Assembly (NCBI RefSeq): GCF_033947565.1
Contig: NZ_JARPVX010000040.1
Span: forward strand, 1 to 33,287
Direction: 5' to 3'
Source: Lichenihabitans sp033947565
Lineage (GTDB): Bacteria; Pseudomonadota; Alphaproteobacteria; Rhizobiales; Beijerinckiaceae
DNA: 33,287 bases
The notes beneath the pieces were generated by a model that saw only the letters and a list, made by a program, of their open reading frames with translations, ran no database searches and was not told the DNA's origin. Made by a program: the position numbers and the translations under genes. Positions 8,610 through 16,375 of this stretch are shown piece by piece. Every line of letters begins with the position of its first letter. Position 1 is the first letter of the stretch.

Positions 8610-9629
8610 TCAGCCGGCCTTGTCGGCCACCCCGGCCTCGTCGAAGGTCGCCATGCCGTCGAAGGTGGCCAGCGCGGCTTTCAGCAGGCCGGCCGCGAGC
8701 GCCGCGCCGGTGCCTTCGCCGAGCCGCAGCCCGAGGTCGAGCAGCGGCACCTTGCCGAGCCGTTGCAGCACCGCCGCATGGGCGCCCTCGGCCGAGCGGT
8801 GCCCGGCGACGCAATGGTCGAGCAGGCGCGGGTCGAGCGCGTGCAGCACGGCCGCCGCGGCGCATACCACATAGCCGTCGAGGATCACCGGCACCCGCTC
8901 GATGCGGGCCGCCACGATGGCACCCGCCATGGCGGCCACCTCGCGGCCCCCGAGCCGCCGCAGCAGTTCGAGCGGATCTGTGCGATAGGAGCCGTGCAGC
9001 GCTACCGCACGGCGGACGGCATCCACCTTGCGGGCGAGGCCGGCATCATCCACCCCGGTGCCACGTCCCACCCAGTCGGCGGCATCGCCGCCATACAGAG
9101 CATGGTAGAGCGCGGCCGCCACCGTGGTGTTGCCGATGCCCATCTCACCGAGGCACAGCAGGTCGGTGCCGTTTGCCACCGCCTCCATGCCATAGGCCAT
9201 GGTGGCGGCGCAGGCGGCCTCGTCGAGCGCCGGACCTTCGGTGATGTCGCCGGTCGGGATTTCCAGCGCCAGCTCGAACACCTTCAGCCCAAGCCCGTAG
9301 GTGGCGCAGATCTGATTGATGGCGGCGCCGCCACCGCCGAAATTCGCCACCATGGCGGCCGTCACCGACGCCGGGTAGGGCGATACGCCCTGGGCCACGA
9401 CCCCATGGTTGCCGGCAAAGACGGTGACGACCGGCCGGTCCATGCTGGGCCGCTCCTTGCCCTGCACGGCACCCATCCAGGACACCAGCGTTTCGAGCCG
9501 CCCGAGCGAGCCGGGCGGCTTTGTGAGCCGCACGTCCCGCGCCGCGATGGCCGCGACCGCGGCGGAATCGAGCGCCGGCAGGCTGCCCAGCAGGGCACGG
9601 ATGTCGTCGAAGGGAAGGCCGCTTGGCAT
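8610..9629 (-). CDS. cobT: Nicotinate-nucleotide--dimethylbenzimidazole phosphoribosyltransferase
   Basis: CobT transfers phosphoribose from nicotinate mononucleotide to dimethylbenzimidazole, giving alpha-ribazole phosphate for the lower ligand of vitamin B12. The 339-residue length is normal. Visible family motifs are TKPPGSLGRLE, FAGNHGVVAQGVSPYP, CLGEMGIGNTTVA and the C-terminal LRLGEGTGAALA, which carries the catalytic glutamate. I chose ATG 9629 (MPSGLPFDDIR) because AAGG lies seven bases upstream; ATG 9644 is an alternative, and longer extensions are unsupported. It diverges from cobS, the enzyme that uses its product, across about 200 bp. I found no B12 box in that gap. It converges on the kinase gene across 26 bp. 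Confidence 0.95.
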   Translation of the reverse strand: MPSGLPFDDIRALLGSLPALDSAAVAAIAARDVRLTKPPGSLGRLETLVSWMGAVQGKERPSMDRPVVTVFAGNHGVVAQGVSPYPASVTAAMVANFGGGGAAINQICATYGLGLKVFELALEIPTGDITEGPALDEAACAATMAYGMEAVANGTDLLCLGEMGIGNTTVAAALYHALYGGDAADWVGRGTGVDDAGLARKVDAVRRAVALHGSYRTDPLELLRRLGGREVAAMAGAIVAARIERVPVILDGYVVCAAAAVLHALDPRLLDHCVAGHRSAEGAHAAVLQRLGKVPLLDLGLRLGEGTGAALAAGLLKAALATFDGMATFDEAGVADKAG

Positions 9630-9832
9630 TCGGGAACCTTGCATGCGGCCGCCACCGGACCGTTCCGCTGCTCCACTAGGGCCGCGACGCGCGGCTTGCA
9701 ACCCGTGCGGCCGTCGCACCGACCGGGTGGGCCTGCCAGCCGATGCCGGCCGTGCGGATCGCCTCCGACGGCGCGCGGGCATGTTTCGGTTTGCCGGCCT
9801 TCCTTGCTAGGTTCCGCCCGAAGGAAAGAACC

Positions 9833-10621
9833 ATGACGTTCGAAGATCGCATCGGACAGGTGCTGGGGGCGGCCCGCTTCCTGTCGCGCCTGCCGCTTCC
9901 TGAAACCGCTGCGCCGCTGCCCTCGCTTGCCGTCACCCTGCGGGCGGCGCCGGTGGCGGGGCTGTTGATCGCCGCGGGGCCGGCCCTGGTGCTGGTACTG
10001 GCGGCCCGGTTCGGCCTGCCGAGCCTCGCCGTGGCGGCCCTCGCAATCGCGGCCCTGGTGGTGGTCACCGGCGGGCTGCACGAAGATGGGCTCGCCGATG
10101 TGGCAGACGGGTTCGGGGGCGGCCGGACGGTTACCCGCAAGCTCGCCATCATGCGCGACAGCCGGATCGGCAGCTATGGCGCGCTGGCGCTCGGGTTGGC
10201 GCTGGTGTTGCGGGTCGCAGCGCTGCAAGGCCTGATCGGGCGGGTGGGCCCTGGAGCGGCGGCGTTGGTGTTTCTCGGGGCTGCGGCCTGGTCGCGTGGG
10301 TTGATGCTGTTGCCCCTGGATCTGCTGCCGCCGGCTCGTGCCGACGGGCTTGGCCAGGCAGCCGGGGCCGATGGGCCATCGGGGCTCGCTGCGGCGCTGT
10401 TGGGCGCCGGCCTGCTGGGCGCCGCGCTGCCGGCCTGTGGGTGCGCCGACGGACTGCAGATCCTGGCGGCATTGCTGGCCAGCGCTGCCGCGGCGCTCGG
10501 GGTGACGCGGCTCGCCCGGCATCACATCCGGGGCGTGACGGGCGATCTCGTGGGCGCCGGGCAACAAGCCGCGGAGGTGACCTATCTGCTGGTGCTGTCC
10601 GCCACGGTGCCGCTGGGTTAA
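9833..10621 (+). CDS. cobS: Adenosylcobinamide-GDP ribazoletransferase (cobalamin synthase)
   Basis: CobS is the inner-membrane enzyme that joins adenosylcobinamide-GDP to alpha-ribazole (phosphate), the last assembly step of adenosylcobalamin. The protein has 262 residues and is very hydrophobic throughout, with Ala/Leu/Gly-rich helices. The conserved acidic, metal-binding signature HEDGLADVADGFGGG lies near residues 83-97 and is followed by the typical IMRDSRIGSYG. ATG 9833 (MTFEDRIGQVLG) has a strong GAAGGAAAG ribosome binding site. An upstream in-frame ATG at 9743 would add 30 residues with no family match. Divergence from cobT places the two lower-ligand genes under one shared control region. 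Confidence 0.94.
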   Translation: MTFEDRIGQVLGAARFLSRLPLPETAAPLPSLAVTLRAAPVAGLLIAAGPALVLVLAARFGLPSLAVAALAIAALVVVTGGLHEDGLADVADGFGGGRTVTRKLAIMRDSRIGSYGALALGLALVLRVAALQGLIGRVGPGAAALVFLGAAAWSRGLMLLPLDLLPPARADGLGQAAGADGPSGLAAALLGAGLLGAALPACGCADGLQILAALLASAAAALGVTRLARHHIRGVTGDLVGAGQQAAEVTYLLVLSATVPLG

Positions 10622-10655
10622 AGCTCGCGCCCCACCACCCTGACCAGACCCACCG

Positions 10656-10892
10656 ATGTCCGCACCCTCCAGTCCCTGCGTGAAGCTCTGCATCATGGAT
10701 GCGACGTCGGGCCTTTGCTGCGGCTGTGGCCGGACGCTCGACGAGATCGTGCTCTGGGCGGGGCTCGACGAGGCCGCGCGCCGGACCGTCATGCGGCAGC
10801 TGCCGGGACGGATGGCCGATGCGGGGCTGCCGCCTGATGCGGGGCTGCCGCGCGGCGTCGTCGTTCCGCCGCCCGACGCGGCGATGCCATGA
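10656..10892 (+). CDS. DUF1289 family small cysteine-rich protein
   Basis: This 78-residue protein has the DUF1289 signature: PCVKLC at residues 7-12, GLCCGCGRTLDEI at 20-32 and a conserved Trp in VLWAGL. The clustered cysteines (8, 12, 21, 22, 24) suggest metal or iron-sulfur binding, but the family's function is not established. The C-terminal tail contains an 18-bp imperfect tandem duplication (10818-10835 and 10836-10853) that repeats the hexapeptide DAGLPP/DAGLPR. Its stop codon overlaps the start of the next gene in an ATGA arrangement, so the two are translationally coupled. It follows cobS by 34 bp. Confidence 0.85.
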   Translation: MSAPSSPCVKLCIMDATSGLCCGCGRTLDEIVLWAGLDEAARRTVMRQLPGRMADAGLPPDAGLPRGVVVPPPDAAMP

Positions 10893-11512
10893 ACCTCGGA
10901 GGGCTCGACCACGACGATTGGGCCGCCATTCTGTTTTATGGCGCCATCGGCCTGGTTCTGGCCCGGGCGGTGCCGGGCTTGTTCCGCGGCCGCATCCTGG
11001 CGGGGTTTCTGGCGCTCGGCACCTGGATCGCCTTGTTCGGCGTCGCGCTGACCGGCTACGCCTACCGGACGGAGCTGAACGCGGTGGGCACCCGGGTGAT
11101 GGCCGTCGTGTTCCCCGGCACCGTCGTGCCGACCGGCGACCGCGAGGTGACGGTGTTCCGCCAGCCGGACGGGCAATTCTCCATCGTGGCGGAAGCCGGC
11201 AAGCTCAGGTTGCCCTTCATCCTCGACACGGGCGCCTCGACCGTGGTGTTGCGCGCCGAGGATGCGGTGCGGCTCGGCATCGCGACCCGCAAGCTCAGCT
11301 ATGACATCCCGGTCTCGACCGCCAATGGCCACGCCCTGACGGCGGCCGTTACCCTGCCGGGGCTGGCGGTGGGGTCGATCCACGAGCGTGACGTCGACGC
11401 CCTGGTGGCGCGGCCGGGCGCATTGCACGAGAACCTGCTCGGCATGAGCTTCCTCAACCGGCTGGCGAGCTTCACCTTCAGCCGCGACCGCGTGGTGCTA
11501 CGCGGCCAGTGA
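10889..11512 (+). CDS. Membrane-anchored retropepsin-like aspartic protease (TIGR02281 clan AA type)
   Basis: This 207-residue protein has two N-terminal hydrophobic segments (roughly residues 13-31 and 36-58), followed by a soluble protease domain. The active-site motif is ILDTGASTVVL, with aspartate 113. The second family motif is the C-terminal ENLLGMSFLNRL. One such domain per chain implies a dimeric enzyme, as in retropepsins. The hydrophobic N-terminus predicts a membrane anchor with the protease domain probably periplasmic. The substrate is unknown. The start ATG overlaps the DUF1289 stop. The last 15 bases overlap the 3' end of dusA on the other strand, so the two genes converge with no room for a separate terminator. 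Confidence 0.88.
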   Translation: MNLGGLDHDDWAAILFYGAIGLVLARAVPGLFRGRILAGFLALGTWIALFGVALTGYAYRTELNAVGTRVMAVVFPGTVVPTGDREVTVFRQPDGQFSIVAEAGKLRLPFILDTGASTVVLRAEDAVRLGIATRKLSYDIPVSTANGHALTAAVTLPGLAVGSIHERDVDALVARPGALHENLLGMSFLNRLASFTFSRDRVVLRGQ

Positions 11513-12514
11513 GGCCGCCGGGCGGGTGACATGGGCGAGCGCGTCGCGCACCACCTCGAGCCCGGCGCCGGGCTTCGGCGCCTCGGTGGCGAGGTGGCGG
11601 CGCCAGAGCCGGGCACCCGGCAGGCCGGGGAAGAGGCCGAGGAGGTGGCGCGTCATGTCGTGCAGCCGCACGCCCGCAGCAAGGCGCCCCGCCATATAGG
11701 GCATAAAGGCTTCCACCGCCGCGAAGCCGTCCGGCACCGGCGCAGGCTCGCCGAACAGGGTGGGATCGACGCCGAGCAACATCTCGGGGTCATGGTAGGC
11801 GGCGCGCCCCACCATGGCGCCATCCAGCACCGTAAGCTGTTCCGCGCAGGCCGCTACCGTGGTGAGGCCACCGTTGATGCCGATCAGCGCCTGCGGGCGC
11901 TCCGCCTTCAGCCGTGCCACAATGGAATAATCGAGCGGCGGCACGTCCCGGTTCTGCTTCGGCGACAGGCCCTGCAGCCAGGCCTTGCGGGCATGCACGA
12001 TCAGCGCCGCGGCACCCGCCGCGAGCACGGCATCGGCCATGGCCGGCAGCGCCTCCTCCGGGTCCTGGTCGTCAACCCCGATGCGGCACTTCACGGTGAC
12101 GGGTAACGGAACCGCGGCCCGCATGGCCGCGATCCCTTCGGCCACCAACGCCGGATCGCGCATCAGGCAGGCTCCGAAGCTGCCATTCTTCACACGATCG
12201 GACGGGCAGCCGCAGTTCAGGTTGATCTCGTCATAGCCATAATCGGCGGCGATGCGGGCCGCGGCGGCAAGGTCGGCCGGCACGCTGCCGCCGAGCTGCA
12301 TCGCCACCGGGTGCTCGACCGCGTCGAAGCCGAGCAGCCGGTCGCGTGGGCCGTGGATCACCGCCCCCGCGGTCACCATCTCGGTGTAGAGGCGGGCCCG
12401 GCGCGACAGGATACGGTGAAAGACGCGGCAATGCCGGTCTGTCCAGTCCATCATCGGCGCGACGGAAAAGCGGATGTCGGCGGGTGTCAGCATCGTCGGA
12501 TCGGCCACGGGCAT
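11498..12514 (-). CDS. dusA: tRNA-dihydrouridine(20/20a) synthase
   Basis: DusA is an FMN- and NADPH-dependent enzyme that reduces uridines 20 and 20a in the D-loop of tRNA. The TIM-barrel start FSVAPMMDWTDRHCR (residues 16-30) is diagnostic of the DusA subfamily. The catalytic region is INLNCGCPSDRVKNGSFGACLM, with the general-acid cysteine at 103 in GCPS. RIGVDDQDP and GINGGL are further family motifs. The length of 338 residues is normal. ATG 12514 is used here; a second ATG at 12493 (MLTPADIRFS) is equally plausible and closer to typical N-termini. It is the last gene of the long minus-strand series. Confidence 0.94.
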   Translation of the reverse strand: MPVADPTMLTPADIRFSVAPMMDWTDRHCRVFHRILSRRARLYTEMVTAGAVIHGPRDRLLGFDAVEHPVAMQLGGSVPADLAAAARIAADYGYDEINLNCGCPSDRVKNGSFGACLMRDPALVAEGIAAMRAAVPLPVTVKCRIGVDDQDPEEALPAMADAVLAAGAAALIVHARKAWLQGLSPKQNRDVPPLDYSIVARLKAERPQALIGINGGLTTVAACAEQLTVLDGAMVGRAAYHDPEMLLGVDPTLFGEPAPVPDGFAAVEAFMPYMAGRLAAGVRLHDMTRHLLGLFPGLPGARLWRRHLATEAPKPGAGLEVVRDALAHVTRPAASLAA

Positions 12515-12541
12515 GCGAGGGGTCGGCGCCGGGCGTGTCGG

Positions 12542-12820
12542 CTAGAACGAGCCGCCCATGCCCATGCCGCCCGATCCCATGGTGGGGTGGTAGGCGGGGC
12601 CATTGCGGCCGGTCGGCTCTTCGTCGGCGCGCTCGACCTTGGAAAAATCGGTCGAGGGCGTGTTGATGCCGCCGCGCGAGGCGGTGGGGGCCGCCGGCGC
12701 CGCTACAGCCTTCTTGCTCTTGCGGGTGTGGCGGGGGCCGTCAGTCGCTTGGGCGAAGACCGGTGCGGCCGCGCAGGTGAGCCCGAGGGCCAGCAGCAGG
12801 ATCGAGACGGGACGGAACAT
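12542..12820 (-). CDS. Small secreted protein with Gly/Met-rich tail, function unknown
   Basis: I do not recognise this 92-residue protein. It opens with a clear signal peptide (MFRPVSILLLALGLTCAAAP, probable cleavage after VFAQA near residue 25). A basic stretch (RHTRKSKKAV), an Ala/Pro-rich linker and a short tail, TMGSGGMGMGGSF, follow. AAAAAGG lies upstream of the start. It sits between rarA and dusA on the same strand, 70 bp after rarA and 27 bp before the dusA start. The signal peptide and sound ribosome binding site support a real gene. The Gly/Met tail could bind metal or be disordered; this is only a guess. Confidence 0.65.
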   Translation of the reverse strand: MFRPVSILLLALGLTCAAAPVFAQATDGPRHTRKSKKAVAAPAAPTASRGGINTPSTDFSKVERADEEPTGRNGPAYHPTMGSGGMGMGGSF

Positions 12821-12890
12821 CGGCGGGAGCCTTTTTCTGTGTTGCGCTTGTCCTGCGCCTAAGCGCAGCCTGAGGCAAGATCACGGCCGC

Positions 12891-14201
12891 TCAGGCGTCG
12901 CGTCGCTGCCGGCGCAGCGTTTCCCATCCATCGAGCCGCTGGCGCAGCTCCCGCTCGAAGCCGCGGTCGACCGGGTGGTAGAGCGCATGCCGGCCGAGGG
13001 CCTCGGGCCAATAGTCCTGGCCCGAGAAGCCATCGGGCTCGTCGTGGTCGTAGCGATAGGCGCTGCCATAGCCCTGGTCGCGCATCAGGTGCGTGGCGGC
13101 ATTCAGGATGACCTTCGGCGGCATGGCGGAGCCGCCCTCGCGGGCGAGCGCCTGCGCCGCCTTGAAGGCCGTGTAGGCGGCATTCGACTTCGGCGCGGTG
13201 GCGACATAGAGCACCGCATTGGCGAGCGCCAGTTCGCCCTCGGGCGAGCCGAGAAAGTCGTAGGCGTCCTTGGCGGCCGTGGTGACCAGGAGGGCCTGCG
13301 GATCGGCGAGACCAATATCCTCGACCGCCATGCGGACGAGGCGGCGGGCAATGAACAACCGATCCTCGCCGCCGTCGAGCATGCGGGCGAAATAATACAT
13401 TGCGGCATCGGGGTCCGAGCCGCGCACCGCCTTGTGCAGCGCCGAAGTCAGATTGTAGTGGCCATCCTGCCCCTTGTCGTAGAGGGGGGCCCGGCGTTGC
13501 ACCACGCCCGTCAGGGCTGCGGTGTCGAAGATCTCGCCGGGCCGGGCGGCGCGCCAGATCTCTTCCGACAAGGTCAGCAGGGCGCGGCCGTCGCCATCCG
13601 CCATGCGGACCAGCGCCGCGCGGGCCTCGGGGTCGAGCGGCATGGGCTTGCCCTCGAGAGCCTCGGCGCGGCCGACCAGCTTGTCGAGCGCAACGTCGTC
13701 GAGCGCTCGGAAGGTCAGCACGCGGGCGCGGCTGAGCAGCGCCGCATTGAGCTCGAACGACGGGTTCTCGGTGGTGGCACCGATCAGCGTGACGGTGCCG
13801 TCTTCCATCACGGGCAGGAAACTGTCCTGCTGGGCGCGGTTGAAGCGATGGATCTCGTCGACGAAGAGCAGCGTGCCCATGCCGGTGCGCCGACGGGCGC
13901 GGGCCTCGTCGAAGATCTTCTTCAGCTCGGCCACCCCGGAGAAAATGGCCGACAGCTGGACGAAGTTGAGCCGGGTGGTGCGGGCCAGCAGCCGCGCCAC
14001 CGTGGTTTTGCCGGTGCCGGGCGGCCCCCAGAAGATCAGCGAGCCGAAGCCGCCGCCGGTTGTCAGCCGGGTCAGCGCCCCTTCGGGACCGACGAGGTGA
14101 TCCTGGCCCGCGACCTCGTCGAGCTTGGCGGGGCGCAGCCGGTCGGCGAGCGGACGGGCTACATCCTGGTCGAGACCGGCGGCGGCGAAAAGGTCGCTCA
14201 C
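12891..14201 (-). CDS. rarA: Replication-associated recombination protein A (MgsA/WHIP-type AAA+ ATPase)
   Basis: RarA is a AAA+ ATPase related to clamp-loader subunits. It acts at stalled replication forks together with SSB. The 436-residue protein starts at GTG 14201 (MSDLFAAAGLD). Walker A is GPPGTGKTT (residues 59-67) and Walker B is LLFVDEIHRF (111-120). Sensor 1 is GATTENPSFELNAALLSRA. The C-terminal oligomerisation part has DGGEDRLFIARRLVRMAVEDIG and the ending YGSAYRYDHDEPDGFSGQ, which is characteristic of the family. Only 7 bp separate it from the Do-like protease gene upstream, which suggests co-transcription. The rplQ-Do protease-rarA order is common in alphaproteobacteria. Confidence 0.95.
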   Translation of the reverse strand: MSDLFAAAGLDQDVARPLADRLRPAKLDEVAGQDHLVGPEGALTRLTTGGGFGSLIFWGPPGTGKTTVARLLARTTRLNFVQLSAIFSGVAELKKIFDEARARRRTGMGTLLFVDEIHRFNRAQQDSFLPVMEDGTVTLIGATTENPSFELNAALLSRARVLTFRALDDVALDKLVGRAEALEGKPMPLDPEARAALVRMADGDGRALLTLSEEIWRAARPGEIFDTAALTGVVQRRAPLYDKGQDGHYNLTSALHKAVRGSDPDAAMYYFARMLDGGEDRLFIARRLVRMAVEDIGLADPQALLVTTAAKDAYDFLGSPEGELALANAVLYVATAPKSNAAYTAFKAAQALAREGGSAMPPKVILNAATHLMRDQGYGSAYRYDHDEPDGFSGQDYWPEALGRHALYHPVDRGFERELRQRLDGWETLRRQRRDA

Positions 14202-14208
14202 GCGCGCC

Positions 14209-15630
14209 TCAGCCGCCGACTTCGGTTTCGACCACCTGGCCGCCGCGGATCAGGGTGAGGCGGAAATAATCGGCGCTGCGATCCGTCACGGCCTTCTGCA
14301 ACGCCCGGGTGTCGGCCATCCGGGTGTCGTTGACCGACAGGATCACGTCTCCCTTCTGGAATCCGGTGGCGGCCGCGGGAGTGTTGTCGGCGACCTCGGT
14401 CACCACCACGCCTCTCCGGGCGCGGTCGAGCGAGTATTCTTCCGCCACGGCCGGCGACAGGTTGACGGCGGTGACGCCCGAGAAGGGCGAAGCGTTGTGG
14501 ATGGTTACAGGATCGCGGGCCGGGAGTTCTGGGGCGCTGATGAGCTTCAGCGACAGGTCCAAGGCTTTGCCGTCCCGCCGCACGACGAGCGGCACGCTGC
14601 CGCCGAGCGGCCGTGTGCTGAGCCGATAGCCGAGCGCATCCGTCGTATCGACGTCCTGGCCGTCGAGGCCGGTGATGACGTCGCCCTGCTTCAGGCCGGC
14701 GTCGGCGGCCGGGCTCGCGTCGAGCACGTCCGACACCAGGACGCCGGCCGGGCGAGCAAGCCCGAGCCCCTCGGCGATGTCGCGGGTAACCCCCTGCAGG
14801 GTGGCGCCGAGCCAGGGTCGCTTGACCTCATGGGCACCGTGCTTGGCGGCCGCCACGACGATCTTGACGAGATTGGCCGGGATTGCAAAGCCGATGCCGA
14901 CGCTCGATCCGGTCTGCGAATAGATGGCGGCGTTGATGCCGACCAGTCGCGCCTGCATGTCCACCAGCGCGCCGCCCGAATTACCGGGATTGATGGAGGC
15001 GTCGGTCTGGATGAAGCTCTGGTAGTCGCTGCCGCCGAGGGTCGTGCGTGCGAGCGCGGAAACGATGCCCTGCGTCACCGTCTGGCCGACCCCAAAGGGA
15101 TTGCCGATGGCCAGCACGATGTCACCCACCTGGGCGAGATCGCTGTCCCCCATCTCCATGGCCGGATAGGTGCCCTTGTCCTTGATCTGCAGCACCGCGA
15201 GATCGGTGCGCTTGTCGTCGACCAGGATGGTGGCCTCGAACTCGCGCTTGTCGCCGAGCGCCACCTTGACCTCGTTCATGCCCTCGATGACGTGGTGGTT
15301 GGTGACCACGAGCCCTGACGCATCGACGATGACGCCGGAGCCGAGCGACTGCGCGGTCGCTCCGCCGGCGCGCGGCTGGCCGGCCCCGTCGCCGAAGAAC
15401 CGACGGAACACGGGATCGTCGAACAAGGGGTTGTGGCGCTGCTTCTCGACCCGGCTCGCGTAAACGTTGACCACGGAGGGCTGCGCCTTCTTGGCCACCG
15501 GCGCAAAGGACAGAAGAACGTCGGCCTTCGATTGCGGCACCTGCCGGGGCTCGTCGCCGGCAGCCTGGACCGCGAGGGCCGGCAGGCCGATGACGAGGAG
15601 CGAGACGACGGCGCGAACGGCGATTCTCAC
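14209..15630 (-). CDS. Periplasmic Do-like serine protease (DegP/DegQ family)
   Basis: This is an HtrA-family periplasmic protease/chaperone of 473 residues. I chose GTG 15630 because it follows GGAGATGAG and begins a clean signal peptide (MRIAVRAVVSLLVIGLPALA, cleavage near QAAGDE). The longer frame from 15738 would put an arginine- and proline-rich leader before the signal. The catalytic triad is H113 (TNHHVI), D143 (KRTDLAVL) and S218 (NPGNSGGAL), spaced as in E. coli DegP (105/135/210). Two PDZ domains follow; the first contains GVLVSDVLDASPAADAGLKQ. It lies between rplQ and rarA, behind the rplQ terminator, so it probably has its own promoter. DegP and DegQ cannot be told apart here. Confidence 0.93.
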   Translation of the reverse strand: MRIAVRAVVSLLVIGLPALAVQAAGDEPRQVPQSKADVLLSFAPVAKKAQPSVVNVYASRVEKQRHNPLFDDPVFRRFFGDGAGQPRAGGATAQSLGSGVIVDASGLVVTNHHVIEGMNEVKVALGDKREFEATILVDDKRTDLAVLQIKDKGTYPAMEMGDSDLAQVGDIVLAIGNPFGVGQTVTQGIVSALARTTLGGSDYQSFIQTDASINPGNSGGALVDMQARLVGINAAIYSQTGSSVGIGFAIPANLVKIVVAAAKHGAHEVKRPWLGATLQGVTRDIAEGLGLARPAGVLVSDVLDASPAADAGLKQGDVITGLDGQDVDTTDALGYRLSTRPLGGSVPLVVRRDGKALDLSLKLISAPELPARDPVTIHNASPFSGVTAVNLSPAVAEEYSLDRARRGVVVTEVADNTPAAATGFQKGDVILSVNDTRMADTRALQKAVTDRSADYFRLTLIRGGQVVETEVGG

Positions 15631-15736
15631 TGGCGACTCATCTCCGACCGGGTGATCAGGGCGGTCCGGCACCCCGCCGCACCTCGGGTTCATGTCATGG
15701 CGCCGCCGATCTGCCGCAAGGGGCGTGGCGGGCAAC

Positions 15737-15762
15737 AAAAAAGCCGGGACGAGGCCCGGCTT
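15737..15762 (-). terminator. Rho-independent terminator of rplQ
   Basis: Read on the minus strand, AAGCCGGG pairs with CCCGGCTT around a 6-base loop and runs into a T tract (the A run at 15737-15742 on the plus strand). It lies 22 bp downstream of the rplQ stop and is a textbook intrinsic terminator for the ribosomal operon. Confidence 0.9.
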
Positions 15763-15783
15763 CTCAGGTCTATGAGGCGCCGA

Positions 15784-16203
15784 TCAGGCGGCCTTGGCGG
15801 TGTCGTCCGTGATCGAATTGGCGAAGGGCTTGCCCTTGGCCTCGACGTCCCGGTCGACGAACTCGATCACCGCGAGGGCCGCGTTATCGCCATAGCGGAA
15901 GCCGGCCTTCAACACGCGGGTGTAACCGCCCTGGCGTTCCTTGTAGCGGGGCCCGAGCGTGTCGAACAGCTTGCGCACGATCTCGATGCTCTGGATCTGG
16001 GCGATCGCCTGACGGCGGGCATGCAGGTCACCGCGCTTGCCGAGCGTGACCAGCTTCTCCACCACGGGGCGAAGATCCTTGGCCTTCTCGAGCGTCGTGA
16101 CGATCTGCTCGTGATGGATGAGCGCCTGCGCCATGTTCTTGAACATGGCCTTGCGGTGCTCGGCGGTGCGGTTGAAGCGGCGCTTCTTGCGTCCGTGATA
16201 CAT
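15784..16203 (-). CDS. rplQ: 50S ribosomal protein L17
   Basis: L17 is a structural protein of the large ribosomal subunit, near the peptide exit tunnel. The 139-residue protein shows the family N-terminus MYHGRKKRRFNRTAEHRKAM and the conserved segment ALIHHEQIVTTLEKAKDLRP. The C-terminal extension after residue 120 (DVEAKGKPFANSITDD) is of the kind seen in alphaproteobacteria. The ATG at 16203 is unambiguous. It is the last gene of rpsM-rpsK-rpoA-rplQ. An unusually long gap of 172 bp separates it from rpoA, and the gap contains an 81-bp palindromic repeat. A strong terminator follows. Confidence 0.97.
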   Translation of the reverse strand: MYHGRKKRRFNRTAEHRKAMFKNMAQALIHHEQIVTTLEKAKDLRPVVEKLVTLGKRGDLHARRQAIAQIQSIEIVRKLFDTLGPRYKERQGGYTRVLKAGFRYGDNAALAVIEFVDRDVEAKGKPFANSITDDTAKAA

Positions 16204-16290
16204 GGTGGCTTCTCCATTTGTTATGCGACCGCCGTGCCAAGGGCCGGCCGCTCTTTCGTGTCGTGCCAGGGTGGCCCGACAATTTCAGCC

Positions 16291-16371
16291 CGTCATTGCG
16301 AGCGGAGCGAAGCGATCCAGATGCGAGGCGCATCCCTGGTCCGCTTCGTCGCTCCCCTCCCTGCGAGGACG
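16291..16371. repeat. REP-like palindromic intergenic repeat, copy 1
   Basis: This 81-bp imperfect palindrome starts CGTCATTGCGAGCGGAGCG and ends CTGCGAGGACG. The arms include AGCGAAGCGATCCAG and CTGGTCCGCTTCGTCGCT. A diverged second copy lies at 20840-20921, including the shared GAGGCGC..CCCTGGT..GCTTCGTCGCTC core. The CGTCATTGCGAGCG...GATCCAG style is known from repetitive extragenic palindromes in many proteobacteria. This copy ends 4 bp from the rpoA stop codon, inside the rpoA-rplQ gap. Confidence 0.8.
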
Positions 16372-16375
16372 GGTG

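Noticed and set aside
9630..9832. Possible cobalamin riboswitch between cobT and cobS
   Set aside because: I looked on both strands for a B12 box (GCCACTG-like) and the conserved riboswitch core and found neither.
7458..9836. A 792-codon plus-strand open frame spanning the histidine kinase and cobT
   Set aside because: It is a shifted frame of the kinase, then antisense to cobT. Composition is Arg/Gly/His-rich without domains, and it crosses the boundary of two well-supported genes.
9362..11428. A 688-codon minus-strand open frame
   Set aside because: It overlaps cobT, cobS, DUF1289 and the protease gene in a wrong frame and shows no recognisable domain.
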